Positions 44,383-53,208 of a stretch of DNA of 64,000 nucleotides are shown piece after piece (positions within the stretch are counted from its first letter, which is position 1; the number at the start of each line of letters is the position of its first letter). This DNA is from Streptantibioticus rubrisoli (GTDB taxonomy: Bacteria; Actinomycetota; Actinomycetes; Streptomycetales; Streptomycetaceae). Under the pieces are notes generated by a model that ran no database searches, was not told the DNA's origin, and worked only from the letters and a program-made list of their open reading frames with translations. The stretch is from NCBI RefSeq assembly GCF_024436055.1, contig NZ_JANFNH010000002.1, positions 1-64,000 of the forward strand. The letters run 5' to 3'. Made by a program: the position numbers and the translations under genes.

Positions 44383-44481
44383 AGCGGATACCCCCCTGGT
44401 GAAGTGGCTGGCTTCGTGTCACTCTGAAGTACGGCCATGGTCCAATTCCACGGCCAATCCAGGGAAGGTGGACTGGTTCTG
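44383..44481. promoter_or_regulatory. Divergent control region for yczE-like and mocR genes
   Basis: Ninety-nine bases, AT-richer than the surroundings, with TGGTCCAATTCC, GGCCAATCC and GGACTGG as related blocks that could be MocR operators. Both promoters must lie here. Confidence 0.45.
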
Positions 44482-45981
44482 ATGGCGCAGTGGACCGCGG
44501 CGGTGAGCGCCGCGCAACTGGCCCGGCTGCTGGCCCCCCACGGTGAGCGGGGCGGGCGCGGTGACGGCCGCCGGGTCCCGGCGTACCGGGGGCTCGCGGA
44601 CGGGGTACGGCTGCTGGTGCTCGAAGGCCGGGTACCGGTCGCCGCCCGGCTGCCCGCCGAGCGGGAGCTGGCGGTGGCCCTCGGCGTCAGCCGTACCACG
44701 GTGGCCGCGGCGTACGAGGCGCTGCGCGCCGACGGGTTCGTCAAGTCCCGCCGCGGCGCGGGCAGTTGGACCGCCGTCCCGGACGGCCGCCCGGTGCCCG
44801 CCGGAGGCCTGGAGCCACTGCCGCCGGAAGCCGCCGCGTCGGTGATCGACCTTGGCTGCGCGGCGCTCCCGGCCCCCGAGCCCTGGCTCACCCGGGGCAT
44901 CGAGGGCGCGCTCGCCGAACTGCCCGCGTACGCCGCCACGCACGGCGACTACCCGGCAGGCATCCCCGCGCTGCGCGAGGCGATCGCCGACCGCTACACC
45001 GAGCGCGGTGTGCCCACCATGCCCGAGCAGATCATGGTGACCACCGGCGGCATGGGCGCGGTGGCCGCCGCCGCCCGGCTGTTCGCCGGACGCGGCGAGC
45101 GGATCGCGGTGGAGGCGCCCAGCTACGCCAATGTGCTGCAACTGTTCCGGGAGAACGGCGCCCGCCTCGTCCCCGTGGCGATGGCCGACGGTCTGGCGGG
45201 CTGGGACCTGGCCGCGTGGCGCCGCGTCATGCGGGATGTCGCGCCGTGCATGGCCTATGTGATCCCCGACTTCCACAACCCCACCGGTGCGCTGGTCGGC
45301 GACGACCAGCGGCGCGAGCTGGTCGAGACGGCACGGGCGGCGGGCGTCGCGCTGGTCGCCGACGAGACGATGGCCGAGCTGTCCATCGACCCCGAGGGCG
45401 GGATGCCGCGCCCGCTCGCCGCGTACGACCGCGGTGGCGGCACGGTGGTCACGGTCGGCTCGGCGAGCAAGGCGTTCTGGGCGGGGCTGCGGATCGGCTG
45501 GGTACGGGCGGCGCCCGAGTTGATCCGCCGGATGGTGGCCGCCCGGGCCTATCTGGACCTGGGTTCACCGGTGGTGGAGCAGCTCGCGGTGGTGTGGCTG
45601 ATGCGCGGCGAGGGCTGGTCGGAGGCGGTGGCGCTGCGCCGGGCGCTGGCCCGGACCAACCGCGACGCACTGGTGGACGCGCTGCGCAGGCGCACCCCCG
45701 ACTGGGAGTTCGAGGTCCCCGCGGGCGGTCTGACCATGTGGGTGCGCACCGGCGACGTCTCCGGCTCCCGGCTCGCCGTGACGGGGGAGCAGTACGGGGT
45801 ACGGGTGCCCTCTGGTCCACGCTTCGGCGTGGACGGCGCGTTCGAGGGCTACGTCCGCCTGCCCTTCTCGGCGTCCGCTTCGGTCGCCGACGAGGCGGTC
45901 TCCCGGCTGGCCGCCGCCGCGGAGGCGGTACGGGCCGGGGGGCCGATCGACCTGCAGACGGCGGGGTCCTTGGTGGCGTGA
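44482..45981 (+). CDS. MocR-family regulator (GntR helix plus aminotransferase domain)
   Basis: A 499-residue PLP-dependent regulator. The N-terminal winged helix (residues 30-105) has LPAERELAVALGVSRTTVAAAYEAL. The aminotransferase-like domain has YVIPDFHNPTGALVGDDQRR and the PLP lysine in VTVGSASKAFWAGLRIGW. It probably controls the divergent yczE gene (the YczR arrangement). ATG 44482 gives the expected MAQWTAAVSAAQL start; an ATG at 44437 is also in frame. Confidence 0.9.
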   Translation: MAQWTAAVSAAQLARLLAPHGERGGRGDGRRVPAYRGLADGVRLLVLEGRVPVAARLPAERELAVALGVSRTTVAAAYEALRADGFVKSRRGAGSWTAVPDGRPVPAGGLEPLPPEAAASVIDLGCAALPAPEPWLTRGIEGALAELPAYAATHGDYPAGIPALREAIADRYTERGVPTMPEQIMVTTGGMGAVAAAARLFAGRGERIAVEAPSYANVLQLFRENGARLVPVAMADGLAGWDLAAWRRVMRDVAPCMAYVIPDFHNPTGALVGDDQRRELVETARAAGVALVADETMAELSIDPEGGMPRPLAAYDRGGGTVVTVGSASKAFWAGLRIGWVRAAPELIRRMVAARAYLDLGSPVVEQLAVVWLMRGEGWSEAVALRRALARTNRDALVDALRRRTPDWEFEVPAGGLTMWVRTGDVSGSRLAVTGEQYGVRVPSGPRFGVDGAFEGYVRLPFSASASVADEAVSRLAAAAEAVRAGGPIDLQTAGSLVA

Positions 45982-46051
45982 GCCATCCCCGCGACGGCGC
46001 GGGTCCTTCTCGGTGGCGTGAGCCCTTCCCGGCGGGGCGCGGGTCCTTCTC
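45972..46051. repeat. Two 40-bp tandem repeats over the mocR stop codon
   Basis: Units 45972-46011 and 46012-46051, each beginning GGTGGCGTGAGCC and ending GCGCGGGTCCTTCTC, differ at only a few bases. The mocR stop lies in the first. A partial third unit precedes it inside the gene. Confidence 0.85.
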
Positions 46052-46163
46052 GGGCTGCGGCGGGTTCCAACGGGGCCTGGGGCTTGCCCCCCGGGGCCCA
46101 ACCGCCGCAACGGCGATCAACTTCAGCGGCGCAGCCTCGCGGTACCGAACCGGTCGCAACCGG

Positions 46164-47708
46164 TCAACTTCCCCCGTTTTCCCGGGACTTGCTCAGGGAG
46201 ACGGTCCGCGGGTCGCTGGTGCGGAGCACCCCCAGGACCGCCTGCCGGTGCGCGTCCGCCGCGTCCTCGTCGTACGGATCCGGCGTAGCCGGAACCTGCA
46301 CCCGCTGAACGGGACCGTCGCCGAGCCGGGCGTACCCGCGCCCGGCCGGAATGTGCGCCGCGGGCGTGGTACACGGCGGCGCGCCCAGCGCGGCCCTCAC
46401 CTGCGCGGCGGTCAACGCCCCGAGCGCCACCCGGGCGTTGGCGTGCCGCAACACAGCGGAGCCCAGCGCGTCCAGCCCCTCCGCCTGTTCGCCGACGGCG
46501 ACCGCGACGCCCGCCGCGCGACCGTGCCGCAGCGGCACCTCCAGCAGCCGCAGCGGATCCGTACGCCCCTCCGCCTCGGCCAGTTGGCACAGTCCGGTCG
46601 GCCGGTCCACGATGATCCACAGCGGCCGCCGGGTGTCCGGCGGCGCGGGCCGCCCAGCCTGCCGGGCCCGGCTGACCGCGATCAGCCGCCGCTCCGTCTC
46701 GTGCGCCGCCCACTCCAGCGTGGCCAGCACCCCCGCCAGCCCGCTCTCCACCGCGAGCACCCCAGGGCGCCCGGACAGGAACAGATACTCACCGGTCCCG
46801 CCGCCGTCGACGGCCAGCAGGTCACCGTGGTGGAGGGCCTGCAGGGCGATGGACCGCAGCAGTGTGGTGACGCCGCTGCCGGCGCGGCCGACCGCCAGCA
46901 GATGCGGTTCGGTCGAGCGCGGCCCGGTCCGCCACACCACCGGCGGCGCGTCCCGCACGGTGCCGTCGACCCGTACCGGGATGGTGCGGCGCGCGGAGGC
47001 CGCGTCGGTGAAGCCGAGCACCGTCTCACCGGGTGCGGTGACGAACCGCTGGGCGGCGATGGCGGTGGGCAGCGGCGGCAGCGCGGTGAGGGTGAGGTGG
47101 TTCTCCTCCTCGTTCCAGTCGAACCGGTACTCCCGACCCCGCCCGGCCTTGGCGTGCAGCAACTGCTCGACGCGGGCCCGCGCTTCGGGCTCGCCGTCGG
47201 TGAAGTACGCCGGGTAGCGCAGCCGCAGCGAGACCAGCCGTCCCTGGGCGAACTCGTACCCGACGAAGGCGTGCCGCCAGTCGCCCTCGTGCCGGTAGAG
47301 CGGCCGGGGGTCGCCCTCCGCGGTCAGATACGGCACCAGGGCCTCGTAGATGCACCGCAGCCGGACGCGCTCGGCCTCGCTGGGCCCCTCCGGCGACTGC
47401 AGGCGGTCCCGGCCGAGCCACGCGGCCGAGCCCATCAGCGAGATTCCCACCAGGACCGGGCCGTACGGCAGCAGCGCGACGACGAACAGCGTGGCGGCGG
47501 AGACGAACAGCGTGGTGTTCCTGCGGTCCCTGGGCGCGGTGGACCACCAGCGGTGCAGCCAGGCGGCCTGGCGGCGCAGTCCCCGGGTGATGGTGATGAC
47601 GGGGTGCAGGACGTCGGTGGCGCCTTCGGCGGCGAACCGTGCCAGGTCGCGGCCACGGTCCCAGGCGGGCCGGTTGCTCAGGATGCCGGGCAGGGGGCGC
47701 CGGACCAC
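46164..47708 (-). CDS. FtsK/TraB-like membrane ATPase without the P-loop lysine
   Basis: A 514-residue protein: two membrane helices around residues 65-100 (NTTLFVSAATLFVVALLPYG), a middle domain, and a C-terminal RecA-like domain. The Walker A position reads LAVGRAGSGVTTLLRSIALQ, so lysine is replaced by valine. A Walker B-like PLWIIVDRPTG strand and an arginine-rich finger region are present. It is followed by the small membrane proteins in the same operon order, suggesting one membrane complex. Function unknown. Confidence 0.72.
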   Translation of the reverse strand: MVRRPLPGILSNRPAWDRGRDLARFAAEGATDVLHPVITITRGLRRQAAWLHRWWSTAPRDRRNTTLFVSAATLFVVALLPYGPVLVGISLMGSAAWLGRDRLQSPEGPSEAERVRLRCIYEALVPYLTAEGDPRPLYRHEGDWRHAFVGYEFAQGRLVSLRLRYPAYFTDGEPEARARVEQLLHAKAGRGREYRFDWNEEENHLTLTALPPLPTAIAAQRFVTAPGETVLGFTDAASARRTIPVRVDGTVRDAPPVVWRTGPRSTEPHLLAVGRAGSGVTTLLRSIALQALHHGDLLAVDGGGTGEYLFLSGRPGVLAVESGLAGVLATLEWAAHETERRLIAVSRARQAGRPAPPDTRRPLWIIVDRPTGLCQLAEAEGRTDPLRLLEVPLRHGRAAGVAVAVGEQAEGLDALGSAVLRHANARVALGALTAAQVRAALGAPPCTTPAAHIPAGRGYARLGDGPVQRVQVPATPDPYDEDAADAHRQAVLGVLRTSDPRTVSLSKSRENGGS

Positions 47709-47799
47709 ATGGACTCCAAGGCGGGCGGAAGCGGTGCGGGGTGGGCGGCGGGCCGCCCGGAGCGGGGGAGAACCGCTCCGGGCGGACGGTGTGGTCCGG

Positions 47800-47994
47800 T
47801 TAGATCTTGATTCCGCTGATGAGGCTGGCCAGGCTGGCTCCGCCCGCCTTGATGCTCGGCGCGATCGCGGAACTGGCGAGATAGAAGCCGAAGAGTGCGC
47901 AGACGAGGGCGTGGGACACCTTCAGTCCGTCCTTACGGAAGAACAGGAAGACGATGACACCGAGCAGTAGCACGCCCGACATGGTGAGGATCAT
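47800..47994 (-). CDS. Small membrane protein, 64 residues
   Basis: Two hydrophobic segments: LTMSGVLLLGVIVFLFF and HALVCALFGFYLASSAIA. Starts with GGAGAAACCCC before the ATG, which overlaps the stop of the upstream 38-residue ORF. Co-oriented with the FtsK-like gene 91 bases downstream. Function unknown. Confidence 0.72.
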   Translation of the reverse strand: MILTMSGVLLLGVIVFLFFRKDGLKVSHALVCALFGFYLASSAIAPSIKAGGASLASLISGIKI

Positions 47995-48107
47995 GGGGTT
48001 TCTCCAGTTGGGGTGGGGGCGGTCACCATGAGTTCTTCCAGGATTACAAAAAGTAATAATCGCTTAAAGATGCCGTTCAGGTGACTTATTCGCTTTTTCA
48101 CCGCCAT
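47991..48107 (-). CDS. Tiny basic/hydrophobic ORF, 38 residues
   Basis: Begins MAVKKRISHLNGIFKRLLLF, with a basic amphipathic start and a hydrophobic FVILEELMV centre. AGAAAGGGG precedes the ATG, and the stop overlaps the next ATG as ATGA. DNA here is unusually AT-rich for the window. Too short for homology-based judgement. Confidence 0.5.
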   Translation of the reverse strand: MAVKKRISHLNGIFKRLLLFVILEELMVTAPTPTGETP

Positions 48108-48325
48108 GGCCCCTTTCTGGAAAGCTGCGCCGCCGCCAGCATTTCCGGGTTCGGGTCGGACCATGTGCCCGCCGGGTGCGGCCACGCGAAAGCCGCCCGT
48201 CCGGGTGAAACGGCCTCAGCCAGCGCACCCGTGTGATCGTCGCCCCGCTCCGGGGGCGGCGGAGCGACCATGCATATGGTGAGGCGGCACCCAGTCGCAC
48301 CTGACGAACCCAGGAGCCGGTAGAG

Positions 48326-48745
48326 ATGACGCAGCCCACACCCGAGAACGGGACCGAACCCGCGCACGACCCCGAGGTCATCCAGCTCGCGGCCAAGGTC
48401 TTCGACCTGGCCCGACAGGGCGCCACCGACACCCTGGCCGCCTATGTGGACGCGGGCGTTCCGGCGAACCTGTCCAATGACAAGGGCGACACCCTGGTGA
48501 TGCTCGCCGCCTACCACGGCCACCCGAGGACGGTCGCCGCGCTGCTCGCCCGGGGCGCCGACCCCGACCGGCCCAACGACCGGGGGCAGACCCCGCTGGC
48601 CGGAGCGGTCTTCAAGGGCGAGGAAGAGGTGGTACGGGAGCTTTTCGAGGCGGGCGCTGATCCGAACGCGGGCACGCCGTCCGCGATCGAGACCGCCCGG
48701 ATGTTCGGCAAGGACGCGCTGGTCGCGCTCTTCGAGGGCCGCTGA
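48326..48745 (+). CDS. Ankyrin-repeat protein
   Basis: A 139-residue soluble protein with three ankyrin repeats: the patterns GDTLVMLAAYHGHPRTVAAL and GQTPLAGAVFKGEEEVVREL are clear, with a weaker first and a final partial one. It probably mediates a protein-protein contact; partner unknown. AGGAGC before the ATG. Confidence 0.88.
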   Translation: MTQPTPENGTEPAHDPEVIQLAAKVFDLARQGATDTLAAYVDAGVPANLSNDKGDTLVMLAAYHGHPRTVAALLARGADPDRPNDRGQTPLAGAVFKGEEEVVRELFEAGADPNAGTPSAIETARMFGKDALVALFEGR

Positions 48746-48748
48746 CCG

Positions 48749-49546
48749 TCAGACCCGGAAGGTGACCGTCACCGGCGCGTGGTCCGACCAGCGCAGCGTG
48801 TAGTCCGCGGCCCGCTCCACCACCGCGCGGTCGGCTCGCGCCGCGATGCCGGGGGTGGCGACGACGTAGTCGATCCGCCATCCGGCGTCGTTGTCGAACG
48901 CCTTGCCGCGGTAGGACCACCACGAGTACGGTCCGGCGACGTCCGGATGCAGGGCGCGCACCACGTCCACGTACCCCGCCTCGTCGAAGACCCGGGAGAG
49001 CCAGGCGCGCTCCTCCGGCAGGAAGCCGGAGTTCTTGGTGTTCGCCTTCCAGTTCTTCAGGTCCGCCTCGCGGTGCGCGATGTTCCAGTCACCGCACACC
49101 AGCGCCTCGCGCCCCTCGGCGGCGGTGCGGGCCCGCAGATCGACCAGGTAGTCGAGGAACTCCTTGCAGAAGCGGTCCTTCTCCGCCTGCCGCTCGGTGC
49201 CCACCTCACCGGAGGGCAGATACAAGCTGGCCACCGTCACACCGGGCAGATCCACCTCGACATAGCGCCCCGAGGTGTCGAACTCGGCCGAGCCAAAGCC
49301 CACCCGCACCCGTTCCGGTTCCTGCCGCGAGTACACCGCCACGCCCGACCGGCCCTTGGCTGAAGACGGTGCGTGGACGGTGTGCCAGCCCTCCGGTTCC
49401 CGTACCTCGGCGGGCAGTTGAGCCAGTTCCGCGCGCACCTCCTGCAGGCACACCACATCGGCACCGGTCGCCGTCAGCCAGGGGCCGAACCCCTTCTTCG
49501 CGGCGGCACGCAGGCCGTTGACGTTCACGGTGGTGACGGTGAACAC
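48749..49546 (-). CDS. xth: Exodeoxyribonuclease III
   Basis: A 265-residue AP endonuclease/3'-exonuclease of base-excision repair. Motifs: TVTTVNVNGLRAA, ADVVCLQEVRAE (metal Glu), LVCGDWNIAHREADLKNWK (Asp-Asn), RIDYVVAT and the catalytic histidine in RWSDHAPV. GTG start with AGGAGC 6 bases upstream. Convergent with the ankyrin gene, 3 bases apart. Confidence 0.94.
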   Translation of the reverse strand: MFTVTTVNVNGLRAAAKKGFGPWLTATGADVVCLQEVRAELAQLPAEVREPEGWHTVHAPSSAKGRSGVAVYSRQEPERVRVGFGSAEFDTSGRYVEVDLPGVTVASLYLPSGEVGTERQAEKDRFCKEFLDYLVDLRARTAAEGREALVCGDWNIAHREADLKNWKANTKNSGFLPEERAWLSRVFDEAGYVDVVRALHPDVAGPYSWWSYRGKAFDNDAGWRIDYVVATPGIAARADRAVVERAADYTLRWSDHAPVTVTFRV

Positions 49547-49609
49547 AACACGCTCCTGGATCGCGGACAAACGCCGCGCCAGCCTACTCGACGGCCGTTT
49601 CGGCCCCCG

Positions 49610-49615
49610 TACCAT
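49610..49615 (+). promoter_or_regulatory. -10 element for a probable leaderless GNAT transcript
   Basis: TACCAT ends 6 bases before the GTG at 49622, placing the start site at the start codon. No ribosome site precedes that GTG. Confidence 0.4.
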
Positions 49616-49621
49616 GCCCGG

Positions 49622-50143
49622 GTGGACATACGAGCGGTGATGCGCGCGGTGCGCTACGACCACCCGGACGCGGTGGCGCTGACCGAGCGGGTGCAGCAGG
49701 AGTACGTGCAGCGGTACGGCGAGCCGGACCTCACGCCGATGGACCCGGCGCAGTTCGACCCGCCGGGCGGGCTGTTCCTGGTCTGCTACCTCGACGGCGA
49801 GCCGGTGGCCACCGGCGGCTGGCGCGCCCAGGACGCCGCCGGCGACGGCCACGAGGACGGGGACGCGGAGCTGAAGCGGATGTACGTGGTCCCGCAAGCC
49901 CGCGGCCGCGGTCTGGCCCGACGGGTGCTGGCCGAACTGGAGGCCAGCGCGGCCGCGGCGGGACGGCGGCGGATGGTGCTGGAGACCGGAGAGCTGCAGC
50001 CCGAGGCGATAACGCTGTACACCTCGTGCGGATATGCGCCGGTGGCGGGATTCGGCGTGTACCGGGACGCGCCGCTCGCCGTACACCTGGGCCGTCCGCT
50101 GCCCGCCGCGAGGGCCTTGCCGGAGCGGTCCGAGGCCCGTTAG
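49622..50143 (+). CDS. GNAT-family N-acetyltransferase
   Basis: A 173-residue acetyltransferase; acetyl-CoA loop in KRMYVVPQARGRGLARRVL and the substrate-side TLYTSCGYAPV. ATG 49640 is an alternative start. Substrate unknown. Confidence 0.85.
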   Translation: MDIRAVMRAVRYDHPDAVALTERVQQEYVQRYGEPDLTPMDPAQFDPPGGLFLVCYLDGEPVATGGWRAQDAAGDGHEDGDAELKRMYVVPQARGRGLARRVLAELEASAAAAGRRRMVLETGELQPEAITLYTSCGYAPVAGFGVYRDAPLAVHLGRPLPAARALPERSEAR

Positions 50144-50157
50144 CGTCCGGACGCACC

Positions 50158-51159
50158 ATGACCTTCGCCACCGCGCCGATGACGGCCGAGCACATCCCCG
50201 AGTCCGCCGCCCTCCTCGACCGCTGGTACACCCGGTCCCGTAGACCACGCGGCTATCCGGCGCCGGAAAACCCTTACGGGATCGAGGAGTTGCTGGTGAA
50301 ACTGCTCGCCGCGCCGGGCGCGCAGGCGGTCGTGGCGCGCGGCGGCCGGGGCAGGCTGGGCGGCTACCTCGTCGTCGCCCCCGACCAGCCGGGCGGCGAC
50401 GAGCGGCCGGACGAGCACCGCGATCCGCGCTCGGCGCTGGTCGCCCACGGCGGCCACGCGCTGCAGCCGGGCCGGGAACAAGAGGCGCTGCGCGCGCTGT
50501 ACGCGGCGGTCGCCGAACGGTTCGTGGCGGACGGCCGGTTGGTGCACCACGTCGATCTGCCCGCCGACGACACCGTGGCGTCGGCCTGGTTCCGGCTCGG
50601 CTTCGGTCTTGAGCGGATGCGCGGGCTGCTGCCGGTACGGGCGAGCGGCCGCCAGCCGCGCGGGGTGGACGGCCTGTCCATCCGCCGGGCCAGCGGCGCG
50701 GACCTGGGGCCGATAGGCCGGATGGCCGTGGAGTCGGCCGAGCACCGGCGGCATGCGGCCGTCTTCCAACCGCAGTCGCCCGAAGCGCTCGACCGGCTGC
50801 GCACCCGCTACGCCGATGCGCTCACCGCCTCGGACAGCGCGGCCTGGCTCGCGGTGCGCCGGGGCGAGGAGGCCGGAATGGTGGTGCTCACCCCGGCACA
50901 GCCGGGGCCGTTCACCCCGCAGTCGGCGGTGGAGTTGGCCGAGGCGTACGTCGAACCGGACGCGCGCGGCGAAGGGGTCAGCCGGGTGCTGCTGGCCACC
51001 GCGCTGGCTTGGGCGTACGACCGCGGCTACCGCCATATGGCGGCCAACTGGCCGACCGCCTCCCCGCTGGCGGCGGGACACTGGCCGGCGTTCGGCTTCA
51101 CCCCGGTCGCCTACCGGCTGTGCCGGGTGATCGACTCCCGTATGGCGCCGGGCGGTTGA
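50158..51159 (+). CDS. Protein with two GNAT domains
   Basis: A 333-residue protein: first GNAT-like domain (residues 1-170) degenerate in the acetyl-CoA loop, second (residues 180-330) with ELAEAYVEPDARGEGVSRVL and NWPTASPLAAGHWPAFGFT. Tandem GNAT proteins of this kind often keep activity in one domain only. Substrate unknown. Confidence 0.8.
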   Translation: MTFATAPMTAEHIPESAALLDRWYTRSRRPRGYPAPENPYGIEELLVKLLAAPGAQAVVARGGRGRLGGYLVVAPDQPGGDERPDEHRDPRSALVAHGGHALQPGREQEALRALYAAVAERFVADGRLVHHVDLPADDTVASAWFRLGFGLERMRGLLPVRASGRQPRGVDGLSIRRASGADLGPIGRMAVESAEHRRHAAVFQPQSPEALDRLRTRYADALTASDSAAWLAVRRGEEAGMVVLTPAQPGPFTPQSAVELAEAYVEPDARGEGVSRVLLATALAWAYDRGYRHMAANWPTASPLAAGHWPAFGFTPVAYRLCRVIDSRMAPGG

Positions 51160-52011
51160 TCACGGCGCGAGGCGCATGGTGCGGAAGTCGCCTACCGGGC
51201 GGAAGCCGAGACGCTGGTACAGCGCGTTGCTGGTGGAGTTGGCCAGGTCGGTGAAGAGCAACACCTCGCGCGCCCCGGCGTCCAGCGCCCGGCGGCGGAC
51301 CAGCGAGGTCACCTGGGACGCGTAGCCGCGCCCGCGCGACGGCTCGGGGGTGAACACCGGGCCGATCCGCACCGTGCCCGCCACCTGCCGGGTGGCTCCG
51401 GCCAGCGAGACCGGCCGCCCGCCGTCCTCCCACAGCGACACCCCGCCGTAGCCGAGCCGGTCGTCGACGGCCCGGTCCGCGCGGTACGGCTGGGGCTCGC
51501 CGATCACCTGAGCGAACCGGGTCCACCACTCGACCAGGAGCGCGCGGTCGTCCGGTCCGGCTACCCGCCCGCCCTGCCCCCGGGCCGGTGGCGGCGGCGC
51601 CAACTCACCCAGCCGGTAGAGGCGTTCGCCGCGGGCCACGGTCGGCCGGGCGCGGGTGGCCCGCTGCCAGGCGGCACCGAACGCCTCCGCCGTGGCAACC
51701 GGTCCGGCGACACCCGGCAGGGCTGGATCCGCGGCCGCGTACAGGTCAACCAGCGGCGCCAGGGCCCGGGTTGGCAGCTCGGTCAGCAGCAGGTGGTGCG
51801 GCGGGGTGCGCACCAGGGCACCGGTGACCGCGCCGTGCGCACCGGTCCACCAGCCGAACTCCGGAGCACCGTCGCCGAAGGCGCCCGGTCCCTGCTGGCG
51901 CAGCCGGGCGCAGACCGTCAACTGCACGGTGTGGTGGACGGGCCGGGAGCGCAGGAAGTCCCGGGCCGCCGCGTCAAACTCCGTCACATCAGTGGTAGTT
52001 GTCCATGGCAT
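51160..52011 (-). CDS. GNAT-family N-acetyltransferase, long form
   Basis: A 283-residue protein whose C-terminal GNAT domain has the acetyl-CoA motif RIGPVFTPEPSRGRGYASQV and TDLANSTSNALYQRLGFRPV. The N-terminal half resembles the regulatory half of acetyltransferases of this length. Convergent, directly abutting the preceding gene. ATG 52011 chosen, giving MPWTTTTDVTEF. Confidence 0.8.
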   Translation of the reverse strand: MPWTTTTDVTEFDAAARDFLRSRPVHHTVQLTVCARLRQQGPGAFGDGAPEFGWWTGAHGAVTGALVRTPPHHLLLTELPTRALAPLVDLYAAADPALPGVAGPVATAEAFGAAWQRATRARPTVARGERLYRLGELAPPPPARGQGGRVAGPDDRALLVEWWTRFAQVIGEPQPYRADRAVDDRLGYGGVSLWEDGGRPVSLAGATRQVAGTVRIGPVFTPEPSRGRGYASQVTSLVRRRALDAGAREVLLFTDLANSTSNALYQRLGFRPVGDFRTMRLAP

Positions 52012-52157
52012 ACCGCATCGTGGCGCATACAGGGAGTTGCCGTCATCCAAATTCCGTGGCGCTACTGAGAGTTGCGCACCTGCATCTGCACGGGCCTTTG
52101 CATGTGCAGCGCGCTATCATTCCGGCCGGTGAGAACCGCACGTCCCAGGAGGTATCT

Positions 52158-52403
52158 GTGCGCCGCACATACAACGGCATGGCAGCTAGTGAACTCCAGG
52201 GCGCCATCTGGCAGAAAAGCAGGCACAGCAACTCCCAGGGGACCTGCGTCGAGTTGGCCCGGCTGCCCGGTGGCGATGTCGCGGTACGCAACTCCCGTTT
52301 TCCCGAGGGACCCGCGCTGATATACACGCGCGCCGAGATCGAGGCGCTGCTTCTCGGGGTGAAGGACGGGGAGTTCGACCATCTGGTCCAGGGCGCTCCG
52401 TAG
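52158..52403 (+). CDS. DUF397 protein
   Basis: An 81-residue protein with the DUF397 pattern GAIWQKSRHSNSQGTCVELA and VAVRNSRFPEGPALIYTRAE. In Streptomyces these small proteins pair with WhiJ-like XRE regulators. GTG start 6 bases after CCAGGAGG. Confidence 0.88.
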   Translation: MRRTYNGMAASELQGAIWQKSRHSNSQGTCVELARLPGGDVAVRNSRFPEGPALIYTRAEIEALLLGVKDGEFDHLVQGAP

Positions 52404-52492
52404 AATCCGGTATTCCGCGGATGGCCGAGGCGGCGGCGGAAGCCGTGCGGTGGAGCGAAGCGGAACCTGAAACCGGGGCTAAGTGGAATCAG

Positions 52493-52984
52493 TCAGTTGG
52501 ACGGGGCGGGGAAGAGCGCCCAGACGACCTTCCCGGCTCCCGTCAGGGGGTGCCACCCCCATGTCTCACAGCATGACGCGACCAGATGCAGCCCCCGGCC
52601 CGACTCCGCGACGAAGTCGGGCGTCCTGGGTACCGGTCCCTGGCTGTTGGGATCGCGTACCGAAACCACCACCCGTGACGTCCAGCGCGCGAGGCCGAGC
52701 CGGACCACGGCTGGTGGGGAAGTCTGCGCGGCCGTCGGGTGCGGCCCCGTGTCCGTCCCGACGCCGTGCCGCAGCGCGTTGGTGACGAGTTCCGATGCCA
52801 CCAGCGCGACGTTGTCCACCAGTTCGCACAACCCCCACCGGCGAAGTGTGGTGCAGGTGAAGTGCCGTGCCTCCCGCACCGATTCATAGGCGGCGGGCAG
52901 CTCACAGGCCGACGACGCCAGTCTCTCGGACGGGCGCACCACGTCCCATAAGGGCGCGAGCGCCACCGAGCCGTCACTTCTCAT
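52493..52984 (-). CDS. HATPase-domain regulatory protein (RsbW-like fold)
   Basis: A 163-residue protein with N-box LVASELVTNALRHGVG, and the G2-like ESGRGLHLVASCCE. Typical member of the WhiJ/DUF397/HATPase neighbourhoods. It shares the fold, not the close sequence, of the kinase at 30033. ATG 52984 chosen over GTG 52993 because of GAGGTG spacing. Confidence 0.82.
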   Translation of the reverse strand: MRSDGSVALAPLWDVVRPSERLASSACELPAAYESVREARHFTCTTLRRWGLCELVDNVALVASELVTNALRHGVGTDTGPHPTAAQTSPPAVVRLGLARWTSRVVVSVRDPNSQGPVPRTPDFVAESGRGLHLVASCCETWGWHPLTGAGKVVWALFPAPSN

Positions 52985-53208
52985 GACCGACACCTCGGGC
53001 TGTTGTGGGCCTGGTCGACGAGTGCACGGTTCACATCGTCCCCAACCGGCAGGCAGGATGCAAGAGCGGATGCACGTGCAGATGCCGGGTTGGCATATGC
53101 ACGGGCAGACTCATGTGCACCGTTCGGTCACGCCTGGCGGGAAGCGGAGTCTGCGGAGGCCGGAAGGTGACAGACTTCGCCTGTGCCATGGATGGAGGGG
53201 CCAACCAC

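Noticed and set aside
44766-47810. 1014-codon plus-strand frame across mocR and the membrane ATPase
   Set aside because: Shadow of two real genes on different strands; no domain and strongly biased composition.
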